From the NCBI RefSeq assembly GCF_002197845.1, contig NZ_NIDE01000002.1, positions 310,001 to 374,000 of the forward strand: a stretch of 64,000 bases of DNA, given 5' to 3'. Below are positions 1 through 8,275 of the stretch, one piece after another. The stretch comes from Fimbriiglobus ruber (lineage in GTDB: Bacteria; Planctomycetota; Planctomycetia; Gemmatales; Gemmataceae). Both the position numbers and the translations under genes were made by a program. The notes under the pieces are model-generated. The model had not been told where the DNA came from. It was given only the letters and a program-made list of their open reading frames with translations, and did not search any database. Numbering within the stretch: the first letter of the stretch is position 1; every line of letters starts with the position of its first letter.

Positions 1-3000
1 CGCGTCCGGGCTCGCCGCGAACTGGCCGACCGCGTTCGCGTCGACCGGCACCGCCGCCGCCGTGGCGCTCGGGCCAGCCGCCGGGGCCAGGTTCCCGGCC
101 GTATCGACCGCCGTCCCGGCCGCCAGCGAAATCCCGACCGTGCCCGACCCGGTGATGTGAGTGAGCGTCACCGTCCGGGTCGTCCCGGTCCCGGTCACGG
201 CCACCGACGCGGTCGTCCCGTCGGTCGTGTTCAGCGTCACGTCGGCCGCCGTCAGCGTGCTGTCGGCGAAGTTCGCGTCCGCGTACGTCACTGTGTACGT
301 GACGACCGTGACCGCCCCGGCCCCGGTCACCACCGGGCTGCCGATCGCGACCGTCGGGGCCGTCGTGTCGACCGCGAACGTCCCGCTCGGGCCGGCCGCC
401 GGAGCCTCGTTGCCGCCCTGGTCAACCGCCGTCCCCGCGGCCAGGGAGATGCCGAGGGTACCGTCCCCCGTGATGTTGCTGAGGGTGACCGTCCGCGTCG
501 TCCCCGTCCCGCTGTCCACGCTCACCGTAGCACTCGCGGTCCCGGTCGCGTTCAGCGTCACGTCGGCCGCCGTCAGGGTGCTGTCGGCGAAGTTCGCGTC
601 CGAATACGTGATCGTGTACGTCACCGTACTCGACCCGTTGGCGATGGTGGCCGACGGGTTGCCGACGACCACCGTCGGGGCCGTCGTGTCGGACGTGAAG
701 GTGGCGCTCGGGCCGGCCGCCGGGGCCAGGTTGCCGGCCGTATCGACCGCCGTCCCGGCCGCCAGCGAGATGCCGAGCATGCCCGCCCCGGTGATGTTGC
801 TGAGGGTGACCGTCCGCGTCGACCCCGTCCCGCTGTCCACGCTCACCGTGGCGCTCGCCGTGCCCGTCGCGTTCAGGGTCACGTCGGCCGCCTTCAGGGT
901 GCTGTCGGCGAAATTCGCGTCCGTGTACGTGATCGTGTAGGTGGCCGTCGTACTCGATCCCGTGCCCGTGATCGTCGGGCTGCCGATCGCGACCGCGGGG
1001 GCCGTCGTGTCGACCGTGAACGTCCCGCTCGGGCCGGCGGCCGGCGCCTCGTTGGACGCCAGGTCGTGGGCCGTCCCGGCGGCCAGCGAGATGCCGAGCG
1101 TCCCGTCCCCGGTGATGTTCGTCAGGGTCACCGTCCGCGTCGACCCCGTCCCGCTGTCCACGCTCACGTCGGCCGACGCCGTCCCGGTCGTGTTCAGGGT
1201 GATGTCCGCCGCCGCCAGCGTGCTCTGGTCGAAGTTGGCGTCCGCGTAGGTGATCGTGTACGTGATCGTGTCGCTGGCGTTCGCGATCGTGGCGGACGGC
1301 GCACCAATGGCGACCGTCGGGGCGGTGGTGTCGGCCGTGAAAGTCGCGCTGGGTCCGGCGGCCGGGGCCTCGTTGGACGCCAGGTCGTGGGCCGTCCCGG
1401 CGGCCAGCGAGATGCCGAGCGTCCCGTCGCCCGTGATGTTCGTCAGGGTGACCGTCCGCGTCGACCCCGTCCCGCTGTCCACGCTCACCGTGGCGCTCGC
1501 CGTCCCCGTCGTGTTCAGCGTCACGTCCGCCGTTGACAGCGTACTCTGGTCGAAGTTCGCGTCCGCGTAGGTGATCGTGTACGTCACCGTACTCGCGGCC
1601 CCGGCGAAGGCGACCGACGGGCTGCCAATGGCGACCGTGGGGGCCGTCGTGTCGGCCGTGAAGGTCGCGCTGGGTCCGGCCGCCGGGGCTTCGTTCCCGG
1701 CCTCGTCGGACGCGGTGTTGGCGGCCAGGGAGATGCCGATCGTCCCGTCCCCGGTGACGTGCGTCAGGGTGACGGTACGGGTCGTCCCCGTCCCGCTGTC
1801 GACGCTTATCGTGGCGTTCGCGGTGCCCGTGGTGTTCAGGGTCACGTCGGCGACCGTCAACGAGCTGGAGGCGAAGTTCGCGTCGTTGTACGTGATCGTG
1901 TACGTCACCGTGCTGGTGCCGTTGGCGAAGGCCACCGACGGGTTGCCGATCGCGACCGTGGGGTCGGTGTTGTCGGCGACGAACGTCGCGCTGGGTCCGG
2001 CGGCCGGCGCCTCGTTCCCGACCGTGTCGTGGGCGGTGCCGGCGGCCAGGGAGATGCCGATCGTCCCGTCCCCCGTGACGTGCGTCAGGGTGACCGTCCG
2101 GGTCGTCCCGGTCCCGCTATCGACGGCCACGTCGGCCGTCGCCCCGCCCGTGGTGTTCAGCGTCACGTCGCCGGTCGACAGCGTACTCGCGGCGAAGTTC
2201 GCGTCGTTGTAGGTGATCGTGTACGTCACCGTACTCGCGTTGTTGGCGAAGCTGATCGACGGCGCGCTGATGTTGACGGTGGGAGCCATCGAGTCGACCG
2301 TGAACGTCCCGCTCGGCCCGGCCGCCGGAGCCTCGTTCCCGGCCTCGTCGGACGCCGTCCCGGCGGCCAGCGAGATACCGATCGTCCCGTCCCCCGTGAA
2401 GTTACTCAGGGTCACCGTCCGGGTGGCCCCGGTCCCGCTGTCCACGTTCACCGTCGCGCTCGCCCCGCCCGTGGTGTTCAGCGTCACATCGGCCGACGCC
2501 AGCGTACTCGCGGCGAAGTTCGCGTCGTTGTAGGTGATCGTGTACGTCACCGTGCCGGCGGCGTTGGTGATCGTGGCGGACGGCGCGCTGATGTTGACGG
2601 TGGGGTCGGTGTTGTCGGCGGTGAAGGTCCCGCTCGGCCCGGCCGCCGGGGCCTCGTTCCCGGCCTCGTCGGACGCGGTGTTGGCGGCCAGGGAGATGCC
2701 GATCGTCCCGTCGCCCGTGACGTTCGTCAGGGTGACCGTCCGGGTCGTCCCGGTCCCGCTGTCCACGTTCACCGTCGCGCTCGCCCCGCCCGTCGTGTTC
2801 AGCGTCACGTCGGCCGACGCCAGCGAGCTGGAGGCGAAGTTCGCGTCGTTGTACGTGATCGTGTACGTCACCGTACTCGCGTTGTTGGCGAAGCTGATCG
2901 ACGGCGCGCTGATCGAGACTGTGGGGTCGGTGTTGTCGGCCGTGAACGTCCCGCTCGGCCCGGCCGCCGGAGCCTCGTTCCCGGCCGCGTCGGACGCCGT

Positions 3001-3850
3001 CCCGGCGGCCAGGGAGATGCCGATCGTCCCGTCGCCCGTGACGTTCGTCAGGGTGACCGTCCGGGTCGTCCCGGTCCCGCTGTCCACATTCACCGTCGCG
3101 CTCGCCCCGCCCGTGGTGTTCAGCGTCACGTCGGCCGACGCCAGCGAGCTGGAGGCGAAGTTCGCGTCGTTGTAGGTGATCGTGTACGTCACCGTACTCG
3201 CGTTGTTGGCGAAGCTGATCGACGGCGCGCTGATGTTGACGGTGGGAGCCGTCGTGTCGACCGTGAACGTCCCGCTCGGACCGGCCGCCGGGGCCTCGTT
3301 CCCGGCCAGGTCGGACGCCGTCCCGGCGGCCAGCGAGATGCCGATCGTCCCGTCGCCCGTGAAGTTACTCAGGGTCACCGTCCGGGTGGCCCCGGTCCCG
3401 CTGTCCACGTTCACCGTCGCGCTCGCCCCGCCCGTGGTGTTCAGCGTCACATCGGCCGACGCCAGCGTACTCGCGGCGAAGTTCGCGTCGTTGTAGGTGA
3501 TCGTGTACGTCACCGTGCCGGCGGCGTTGGTGATCGTGGCGGACGGCGCGCTGATGTTGACGGTGGGGTCGGTGTTGTCGGCGGTGAAGGTCGCACTCGG
3601 GCCGGCGGCCGGGGCCTGATTGTTGGACGTGTCGTGGGCGGTGCCGGCGGCCAGGGAGATGCCGATCGTCCCGTCCCCCGTGATGTTCGTCAGGGTGACG
3701 GTCCGGGTCGTCCCGGTCCCGCTATCGACGGCCACGTCGGCCGTCGCCCCGCCCGTGGTGTTCAGCGTCACGTCGCCGGTCGACAGCGTACTCGCGGCGA
3801 AGTTCGCGTCCATGTACGTGATCGTGTACGTGACCGTACTCGCGTCGTTG
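1..3850 (-). repeat. Tandem 321-bp coding repeat array
   Basis: Landmark blocks encoding the YTVTY-DANF phrase recur at about 282, 606, 927, 1249, 1570, 1891, 2212, 2533, 2854, 3175, 3496 and 3817. The period is 321 bp (one unit is 324), so 107 codons per unit, and the reading frame is never broken. Units are most alike between about 2200 and 3640, where a block reappears 963 bp (three units) downstream with only scattered differences. That indicates recent in-frame amplification. The array continues past the left edge. Confidence 0.9.
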
Positions 3851-6030
3851 GCGTAACTGAGCGACGGCGCGCTGATGGCGACGGTCGGGGGGATGTTGTC
3901 CACCACCGTCAGGGTGACGTCGTTACCGTCTCCGCCCGTGTAACTGATCTGGAACTGGTACCCGCCCGCCGTGAAGATGGCGTTATTGGCCAGCCCGGCG
4001 AACGTCCCGTTTACCGCGCCGGGCGTGACGTTGTTCACGATGGTGAACGAGTCACCGATGGCCGGCGTGTACCCGAGGTTGACGTTCAACGTCGCCCCGC
4101 CGAGCGTCACCCCGCCGGTGACGCTCAACTGGTCGTAGTTCGTCCCGGCCGCGGCGTCGCCATCAAGGTCGACCGTGTACGCGGCCCCGCTCTGGAACGC
4201 GGCGGCTTGCGTGTTCAAAATCCCCGTTCCGGTGCCGCCGGGCGTCACCGACCCGCCGGGCACCACGGTCAGGGCGGGGGCGGTCCCGGCCCCGGTTAAC
4301 GTGCCGCCGATGTTCGCGCCGCTGGCGCTGATCAGCGTGCCGCCGGCCAGGGTCGTCGTCCCACCCAGAGTCGCGGCGGTGCTGTCGAGCAGGGTGACGG
4401 TCTGCGCGCCGACGTCCAGATTGCTCGACGTGTCGACGCCGGCCGCGGAGCCGTCGCCCAGGGTGACGGTCCCGAGGGCCGTGTACGTCCCGGTCGTGCC
4501 GGAGATCGTCCCGGTCACGGTGTCCGGGCCGGCGAACTCGACGTTGACGTTGTTGTTCAGATTCACGTCTTCCGTATACGTCCCGGCCAGGACGTCCACG
4601 ATGCCGCCCGTCGTGGCCAGGTTGATCCCTTCTTGAATCCGGCCGGTCGCACCGGTCTGGAGGCTCACCGTGGACGGGGCGACGGTCAGTGAGGACAGGT
4701 CGGGCTGGAACCCGGTGGTGGCGGGGGCTGTGTCGGTCCCGAGGTTCAGCCAGGGGGTGAAGTCGACCCGGGACGCGGCCGGGGTCGTGACGCCGCCGAC
4801 CGTAACCTTGACCTCGCTGCTGACCGTGGGCTCGTCCGCCGCGCCCCACCAGTTGGCGGACGCGTTCAGGGTCGCCGTGCCGCCCGTGATGTCGCGGAAG
4901 AACACGAAATTGTTGGTGTTGCTGCTGTCGAGGTCGTTTTGCGTCACGACGTCGTTGACCGGCGAGATCGACGTGTCGCCGAGCAAAATCGCCGCCACCC
5001 CGGGCGTATTGCTGTGGAGGTAATTGTTCTCGACGGTGACGCCGCCGTCGGAGTGTTCGACGTAGATGGCCGCGTTGGTGCTGGAACTACCCTCCACCTC
5101 GTTGTCCTGGACCAGGACGTTGCTGGAGTTGACGGTGATGCCGTCCTCGGCGGTGCCGTTGATCACGTTGCCGATGATCGACCCGCCGGTGACGGCGGCG
5201 TCCTGGCCGTTCTTCGCCCCGAGCTTGATGGCGTCGTCGCTGTCGATGTTGTAAAGGTTGTTGCCCTGGATGGTGACGTTGATCGGGCTCGTGAGCGGGA
5301 CGGCGAACGCGTAGATCGCGGAGTTGGTCGTCCCGCCGCTGCCGATGTCGTGGACCTCGTTATCGGAAACCGTGTCACCAGCCGAAACGGTGGCCGACCC
5401 GGACCCGATCTCGATGGCGTCGTCGCCGATCGAGTACATCTCGTTCTGCGAGATCGTGGAATTCGAGACGCTCTTGAACCGAATGCCCTTCGCGCCGGCG
5501 GCCGATCCGTTGTGGACGAAGTTGTCGAGGATTTGCACGCCGGTGAGGGCGGTCGTCCCGGGCGAGTCGATCTGGGCCGTGTTCGCCCCGGTGATGTCGA
5601 ACCCGTTGATCGTGACGTTACTCGCCTGAATGCTGAACGCGCTGGCCAGCGCGTTGGCGGTGACGACGGCCTCGGACGACGACCCGGCGACGCGGGTCGT
5701 GCCGGCGCTCGCGCGGGGGTCGACGTTCGCCTGCGGGCCGTCGATGACGACGGACTTGTTGACGGTGATGCCCGTGGACAGGGTGTACGTCCCGCGGGCG
5801 ACCATGACGGTGTCGCCGGTGGCCGCGGCGGCGTTGATCGCCGGCTGAATGGAGCTGAAGGCGTTGGTCCCGAACGTCAGGTTCGTGACCTGGTCGGGTT
5901 GGCCGTTGTCGAACGTGACGTTTTGACCGTTGGTGTCGCCGGTTAACGAAACGTCGACGTAGAAAGTCGAAGGGACGGTGCGGTCTTCCAACGACAGAAG
6001 ACGAAGGCGCAGCGGGCGAGACCGGGGCAT
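1..6030 (-). CDS. Giant secreted repeat protein, C-terminus beyond the left edge
   Basis: The minus strand is open from the ATG at 6030 to base 1, giving at least 2010 codons with no stop. The ATG is preceded by GGAG about six bases upstream. The N-terminus is a short basic stretch followed by LLSLEDRTVPS, the LEDR-type motif seen at the start of many large planctomycete secreted proteins. Residues roughly 35-430 read as a right-handed parallel beta-helix (alternating short strands with N-rich turns, such as VQDNEVEGSS and VTVENNYLHS). A region of about 230 residues with autotransporter-like strands follows. From about residue 700 onward come about twelve Ig-like units of about 107 residues, each containing a YTVTY-DANFA phrase and a G-GTTRTVTLTN-TGDGT phrase and closing with APAAGPSATF. 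A surface adhesin or matrix role is inferred. Overlapping plus-strand reading frames in this interval are antisense shadows of the repeats. Confidence 0.88.
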   Translation of the reverse strand, partial: MPRSRPLRLRLLSLEDRTVPSTFYVDVSLTGDTNGQNVTFDNGQPDQVTNLTFGTNAFSSIQPAINAAAATGDTVMVARGTYTLSTGITVNKSVVIDGPQANVDPRASAGTTRVAGSSSEAVVTANALASAFSIQASNVTINGFDITGANTAQIDSPGTTALTGVQILDNFVHNGSAAGAKGIRFKSVSNSTISQNEMYSIGDDAIEIGSGSATVSAGDTVSDNEVHDIGSGGTTNSAIYAFAVPLTSPINVTIQGNNLYNIDSDDAIKLGAKNGQDAAVTGGSIIGNVINGTAEDGITVNSSNVLVQDNEVEGSSSTNAAIYVEHSDGGVTVENNYLHSNTPGVAAILLGDTSISPVNDVVTQNDLDSSNTNNFVFFRDITGGTATLNASANWWGAADEPTVSSEVKVTVGGVTTPAASRVDFTPWLNLGTDTAPATTGFQPDLSSLTVAPSTVSLQTGATGRIQEGINLATTGGIVDVLAGTYTEDVNLNNNVNVEFAGPDTVTGTISGTTGTYTALGTVTLGDGSAAGVDTSSNLDVGAQTVTLLDSTAATLGGTTTLAGGTLISASGANIGGTLTGAGTAPALTVVPGGSVTPGGTGTGILNTQAAAFQSGAAYTVDLDGDAAAGTNYDQLSVTGGVTLGGATLNVNLGYTPAIGDSFTIVNNVTPGAVNGTFAGLANNAIFTAGGYQFQISYTGGDGNDVTLTVVDNIPPTVAISAPSLSYANDASTVTYTITYMDANFAASTLSTGDVTLNTTGGATADVAVDSGTGTTRTVTLTNITGDGTIGISLAAGTAHDTSNNQAPAAGPSATFTADNTDPTVNISAPSATITNAAGTVTYTITYNDANFAASTLASADVTLNTTGGASATVNVDSGTGATRTVTLSNFTGDGTIGISLAAGTASDLAGNEAPAAGPSGTFTVDTTAPTVNISAPSISFANNASTVTYTITYNDANFASSSLASADVTLNTTGGASATVNVDSGTGTTRTVTLTNVTGDGTIGISLAAGTASDAAGNEAPAAGPSGTFTADNTDPTVSISAPSISFANNASTVTYTITYNDANFASSSLASADVTLNTTGGASATVNVDSGTGTTRTVTLTNVTGDGTIGISLAANTASDEAGNEAPAAGPSGTFTADNTDPTVNISAPSATITNAAGTVTYTITYNDANFAASTLASADVTLNTTGGASATVNVDSGTGATRTVTLSNFTGDGTIGISLAAGTASDEAGNEAPAAGPSGTFTVDSMAPTVNISAPSISFANNASTVTYTITYNDANFAASTLSTGDVTLNTTGGATADVAVDSGTGTTRTVTLTHVTGDGTIGISLAAGTAHDTVGNEAPAAGPSATFVADNTDPTVAIGNPSVAFANGTSTVTYTITYNDANFASSSLTVADVTLNTTGTANATISVDSGTGTTRTVTLTHVTGDGTIGISLAANTASDEAGNEAPAAGPSATFTADTTAPTVAIGSPSVAFAGAASTVTYTITYADANFDQSTLSTADVTLNTTGTASATVSVDSGTGSTRTVTLTNITGDGTLGISLAAGTAHDLASNEAPAAGPSATFTADTTAPTVAIGAPSATIANASDTITYTITYADANFDQSTLAAADITLNTTGTASADVSVDSGTGSTRTVTLTNITGDGTLGISLAAGTAHDLASNEAPAAGPSGTFTVDTTAPAVAIGSPTITGTGSSTTATYTITYTDANFADSTLKAADVTLNATGTASATVSVDSGTGSTRTVTLSNITGAGMLGISLAAGTAVDTAGNLAPAAGPSATFTSDTTAPTVVVGNPSATIANGSSTVTYTITYSDANFADSTLTAADVTLNATGTASATVSVDSGTGTTRTVTLSNITGDGTLGISLAAGTAVDQGGNEAPAAGPSGTFAVDTTAPTVAIGSPVVTGAGAVTVVTYTVTYADANFADSTLTAADVTLNTTDGTTASVAVTGTGTTRTVTLTHITGSGTVGISLAAGTAVDTAGNLAPAAGPSATAAAVPVDANAVGQFAASPDA

Positions 6031-6184
6031 GACAACTCCAGGGAGTGGATCGGGGTGCGAATCATCAAACCGCTGTCAGTCATCCCGAAACCCGCGTCCT
6101 CGCGGGGCGACTGTGGGGCAAACGGCGGAGAAAAATCGATCGGGCGACCGAACGTCCACAACACAGAGGCAGGAAGGCACAAAA

Positions 6185-6201
6185 TTGCCCAGTTTGGGCA
6201 A
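6185..6201. promoter_or_regulatory. Perfect 7-bp inverted repeat upstream of the giant gene
   Basis: TTGCCCA and TGGGCAA arms are separated by GTT, within an AT-richer patch upstream of the 6030 start codon. Position and symmetry fit a dimeric regulator site. No regulator is identified and a role is only inferred. Confidence 0.3.
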
Positions 6202-6779
6202 ACTGCCAAAATACCAACAGTTTACCAGGGTACCAATTCACGACCCTGAGGGCGAGCGATTTTAACAATTTATGCCGTGAGGTCATGAGCATTCGGGCGG
6301 CACGACTTGCACAAACTAACCCGAAACCACTTCAAACATTTCGCCTTGGATGACAAAAGAGCGTGGTTTTACTCCCGCGCGAATCCGGCACCACTCTTTT
6401 TGGTCGGCAGCGAAAGGACTTACGGACGATCGCCTGTTGCGGCGAGTTGAGGCGTCGGAGAAAAGGAGGAGCCGGTCGCGAGAAACTGGGCGCGTCGGCC
6501 TGTAGCCATCGCGGGCGAAAAGTAGGCGCCGTGACGCGCAAATGATCGGTAAGAAAGTTCGCGACCCCGGGAGTACACGAAGTAAGGGTTACAAGCAGCC
6601 GGATCCACTTGATTCGCGGAAATACCTGGAGGAGCAGGGTTTGCGGCATACGCGGAAAAACGGCCCGATTGGCATTCGGCGTGCATTATCCCTTGCGTCG
6701 AACAACCTGGTCGGGCCGGACTTCCCCCCAGCCCACTACCCCTACCTTCCCGCAACTCCCCCTCGACTCATCAACGAAA

Positions 6780-6811
6780 GCCGGTGGCTTCGGCCGCCGG
6801 CTTCTTCTTTT
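6780..6811 (+). terminator. Rho-independent terminator-like hairpin with UUCG loop
   Basis: The stem GCCGGTGGC pairs with GCCGCCGGC across a TTCG loop (a C-UUCG-G tetraloop), with one G-U pair, and is followed by TTCTTCTTTT. The T tract favours plus-strand termination, yet no plus-strand gene is recognised upstream. In the minus direction the tract is the weaker TTTCGTT, and the hairpin would lie about 150 bp past the end of the tssF remnant. Confidence 0.65.
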
Positions 6812-6962
6812 GCTGGCGGTCGGCTCCCCGGTGGCAAAGAGCGTGCAAACAGAGACGCGACCGCGTCTCCGGTTACGACAAACCAGTCCTCGTCGACACG
6901 CAGACCCCGGTCGGGGCTCCGAACCGGGCACCCGCGCGTGGGGCTGAGAAAGATGACGCCGC

Positions 6963-7503
6963 TCACACCAGCGGCCGGTCGCCCGCGCGGGGCGGCCACT
7001 GGCAGACGGGGCCCCGCTGGCGGGTGCCGTGGGAGAGCCGGGTGAACGAGTTGAGCGTGACGGCGGCCGCGAAGAACCGGTCCATGACGGCGGCGAACAG
7101 GTAGCTGCCGATGCCGACGAACTTCTCCTCGTCCAGTTCGAGCAGCACCCCGATCCCCCGCGCGTACCCGCCGACCGGCTCGCCGGGGACGAACGCGACG
7201 TCCCGCCGCGAATCGATCGAGAGGACGCCGTCGCGGACCTGGCGGGCCACCTCGCGCAGCTCCGGGTGCTGGTCGTCCGAGAAGTCGTACAGCGACAGGT
7301 ATTCGGCCAGCGCGTCCCGGCCCTTCACGGGGTCGGTCAGCGACAGGTGGTTCAGGGACAGGTGGGAGACGACCCGCCAGTACGTCATCTTGCGGTCGGC
7401 TTCCTCCCGGACCTCCCGGTTGGTCGTCTCGGTCCGCTTCTGCATCGGCCGCAGGGTCGGGGTCGGTGAGCCGGTCCAGAAAGGACGGCGGGAACTCGTC
7501 CAT
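6963..7503 (-). pseudogene. T6SS baseplate remnant: tssE start joined to tssF C-terminus
   Basis: One frame from the ATG at 7503 begins MDEFPPSFLDRLTDPDP, which looks like the start of the gp25-like baseplate protein TssE. A second frame through the same DNA reads PTPTLRP, then WRVVSHLSLNHLSL, GYARGI, FVGIGSYLFAAVMDRFF, NSFTRLS and WPPRAGDRPLV before the stop at 6963. This is the C-terminal signature of TssF (VasA/ImpG). Only about the last 150 residues of a roughly 600-residue TssF remain, and they are out of frame with the TssE start. The junction falls in the shared GACCCCGACCCTGCGG stretch. The best reading is a deletion between tssE and tssF. Non-functional status is inferred. Confidence 0.75.
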
Positions 7504-7529
7504 GCGGCCTCGCGAAACATCGGAACAAA

Positions 7530-7627
7530 CCGGCGAGCGGGGGATGTGAGTCCCCTGATTCTGGGGGACGGCACACATCAATTCGCAGTTTCCCAGAATC
7601 AGGGGACTCACGTCCCCCGCTCGCCGG
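7530..7627. repeat. Long inverted repeat (36-bp arms) downstream of hcp
   Basis: Arm 7530-7565 and arm 7592-7627 are reverse complements with one mismatch, separated by 26 bp. Each arm contains the short near-palindrome GTCCCC-TGATTCT-GGGGGAC, so the structure is nested. It begins five bases after the hcp stop codon and sits just upstream of the tssE-like start at 7503. It could be a bidirectional terminator or a small non-autonomous element. Confidence 0.85.
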
Positions 7628-7632
7628 TTGTC

Positions 7633-8133
7633 TTACACCTTCGCGTTCTTCTTGAGGTCGTAGCCCCACTTGCCGGCGGACGACGTGACGCCCTTCTCGT
7701 CTTGCTTGAAGTATTCGCCCTCGACTTTGGCGAAGTTGAACGTGATCTGCTCGACGAGCAGGCCGGTCTTCGCGTCGACGCGGCCGGGGATCTGGAACGA
7801 CGAGATGAGCAGTTCGCTGAACTTGATGGTCAGGTACTTCTGCTGGCCACCCTTCTGCCCGGCCTTGCGGCAGGTCAGGAGGGCTTCGGAAATGTGCTGG
7901 CCGGTGGCGCAGTTGAGCTGCAGCTCGGGGGACGCCGTGCAGGTCACCATCTCGAAATGGAAGTCCTGCATGTCGACCTTACCGGCGCCGCCCCCGCCCC
8001 CGTGGGACATGGACCCGGTGTTGGTCATGCCCCAGTTCCAGTGCAACAGGTTGATCTGGTTCTCGAACCCCTTTTCCTGCGATTCGCCTTTGATGTTGCC
8101 TTTCGTCAGGTCCAGGTGGGCATCCACGCTCAT
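7633..8133 (-). CDS. hcp: Hcp, type VI secretion inner-tube protein
   Basis: The predicted product is 166 residues, a normal Hcp length, beginning MSVDAHLDLTKGNIKGES. Hcp rings stack into the tube that the TssB/TssC sheath propels. Family features visible are the N-terminal strand with KGxIxGES, the TASPELQLNC and GQHISEALLTCRKAG region, KYLTIKFSELLISSF, and a C-terminal strand KVEGEYFKQDEKG. An upstream in-frame ATG at 8193 would add about 20 Arg/Gly-rich residues unlike Hcp, so the start at 8133 is preferred. A Gly-rich loop (SHGGGGGAGK) near residue 45 is longer than usual. The gene follows tssC by about 140 bp. The coding frame is intact, but the locus around it is damaged. Confidence 0.93.
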   Translation of the reverse strand: MSVDAHLDLTKGNIKGESQEKGFENQINLLHWNWGMTNTGSMSHGGGGGAGKVDMQDFHFEMVTCTASPELQLNCATGQHISEALLTCRKAGQKGGQQKYLTIKFSELLISSFQIPGRVDAKTGLLVEQITFNFAKVEGEYFKQDEKGVTSSAGKWGYDLKKNAKV

Positions 8134-8275
8134 GAGACATCCCCCGCGGCCGGTCTCGGACCGGTGACTACCCGGGCGGCGGCCGGGGAACACCCCGCGG
8201 CCGGCCCGCCCGCGATACGAAACAACGATCGATCGTCCGCCCCACCGACCCGGGCACGGGCGGCGGGCGGGTGGG

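Larger units (their letters stand above)
6031..6962. other. Gene-free interval between giant gene and T6SS remnant
   Basis: No reading frame here looks like protein. It should hold the promoter of the giant minus-strand gene starting at 6030. A perfect palindrome, TTGCCCA-GTT-TGGGCAA, lies at 6185-6201, about 155 bp upstream of that start, and could be an operator. A strong hairpin with a T tract lies at 6780-6811. The rest shows nothing recognisable. Confidence 0.6.

Noticed and set aside
157-4299. Long plus-strand reading frames over the left array, up to about 850 codons, Arg/Gly-rich
   Set aside because: They are antisense to the minus-strand repeat protein, keep the 321-bp period only because it is a multiple of three, and their residue content is that of a GC-rich shadow.
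6542-6962. tssG or further T6SS genes after the tssF remnant
   Set aside because: No TssG-like or other baseplate motif is found in any frame left of 6963.
6542-7045. Plus-strand frame of 167 codons
   Set aside because: Composition is not protein-like, and it overlaps the minus-strand tssF remnant, whose TssF motifs are clear.
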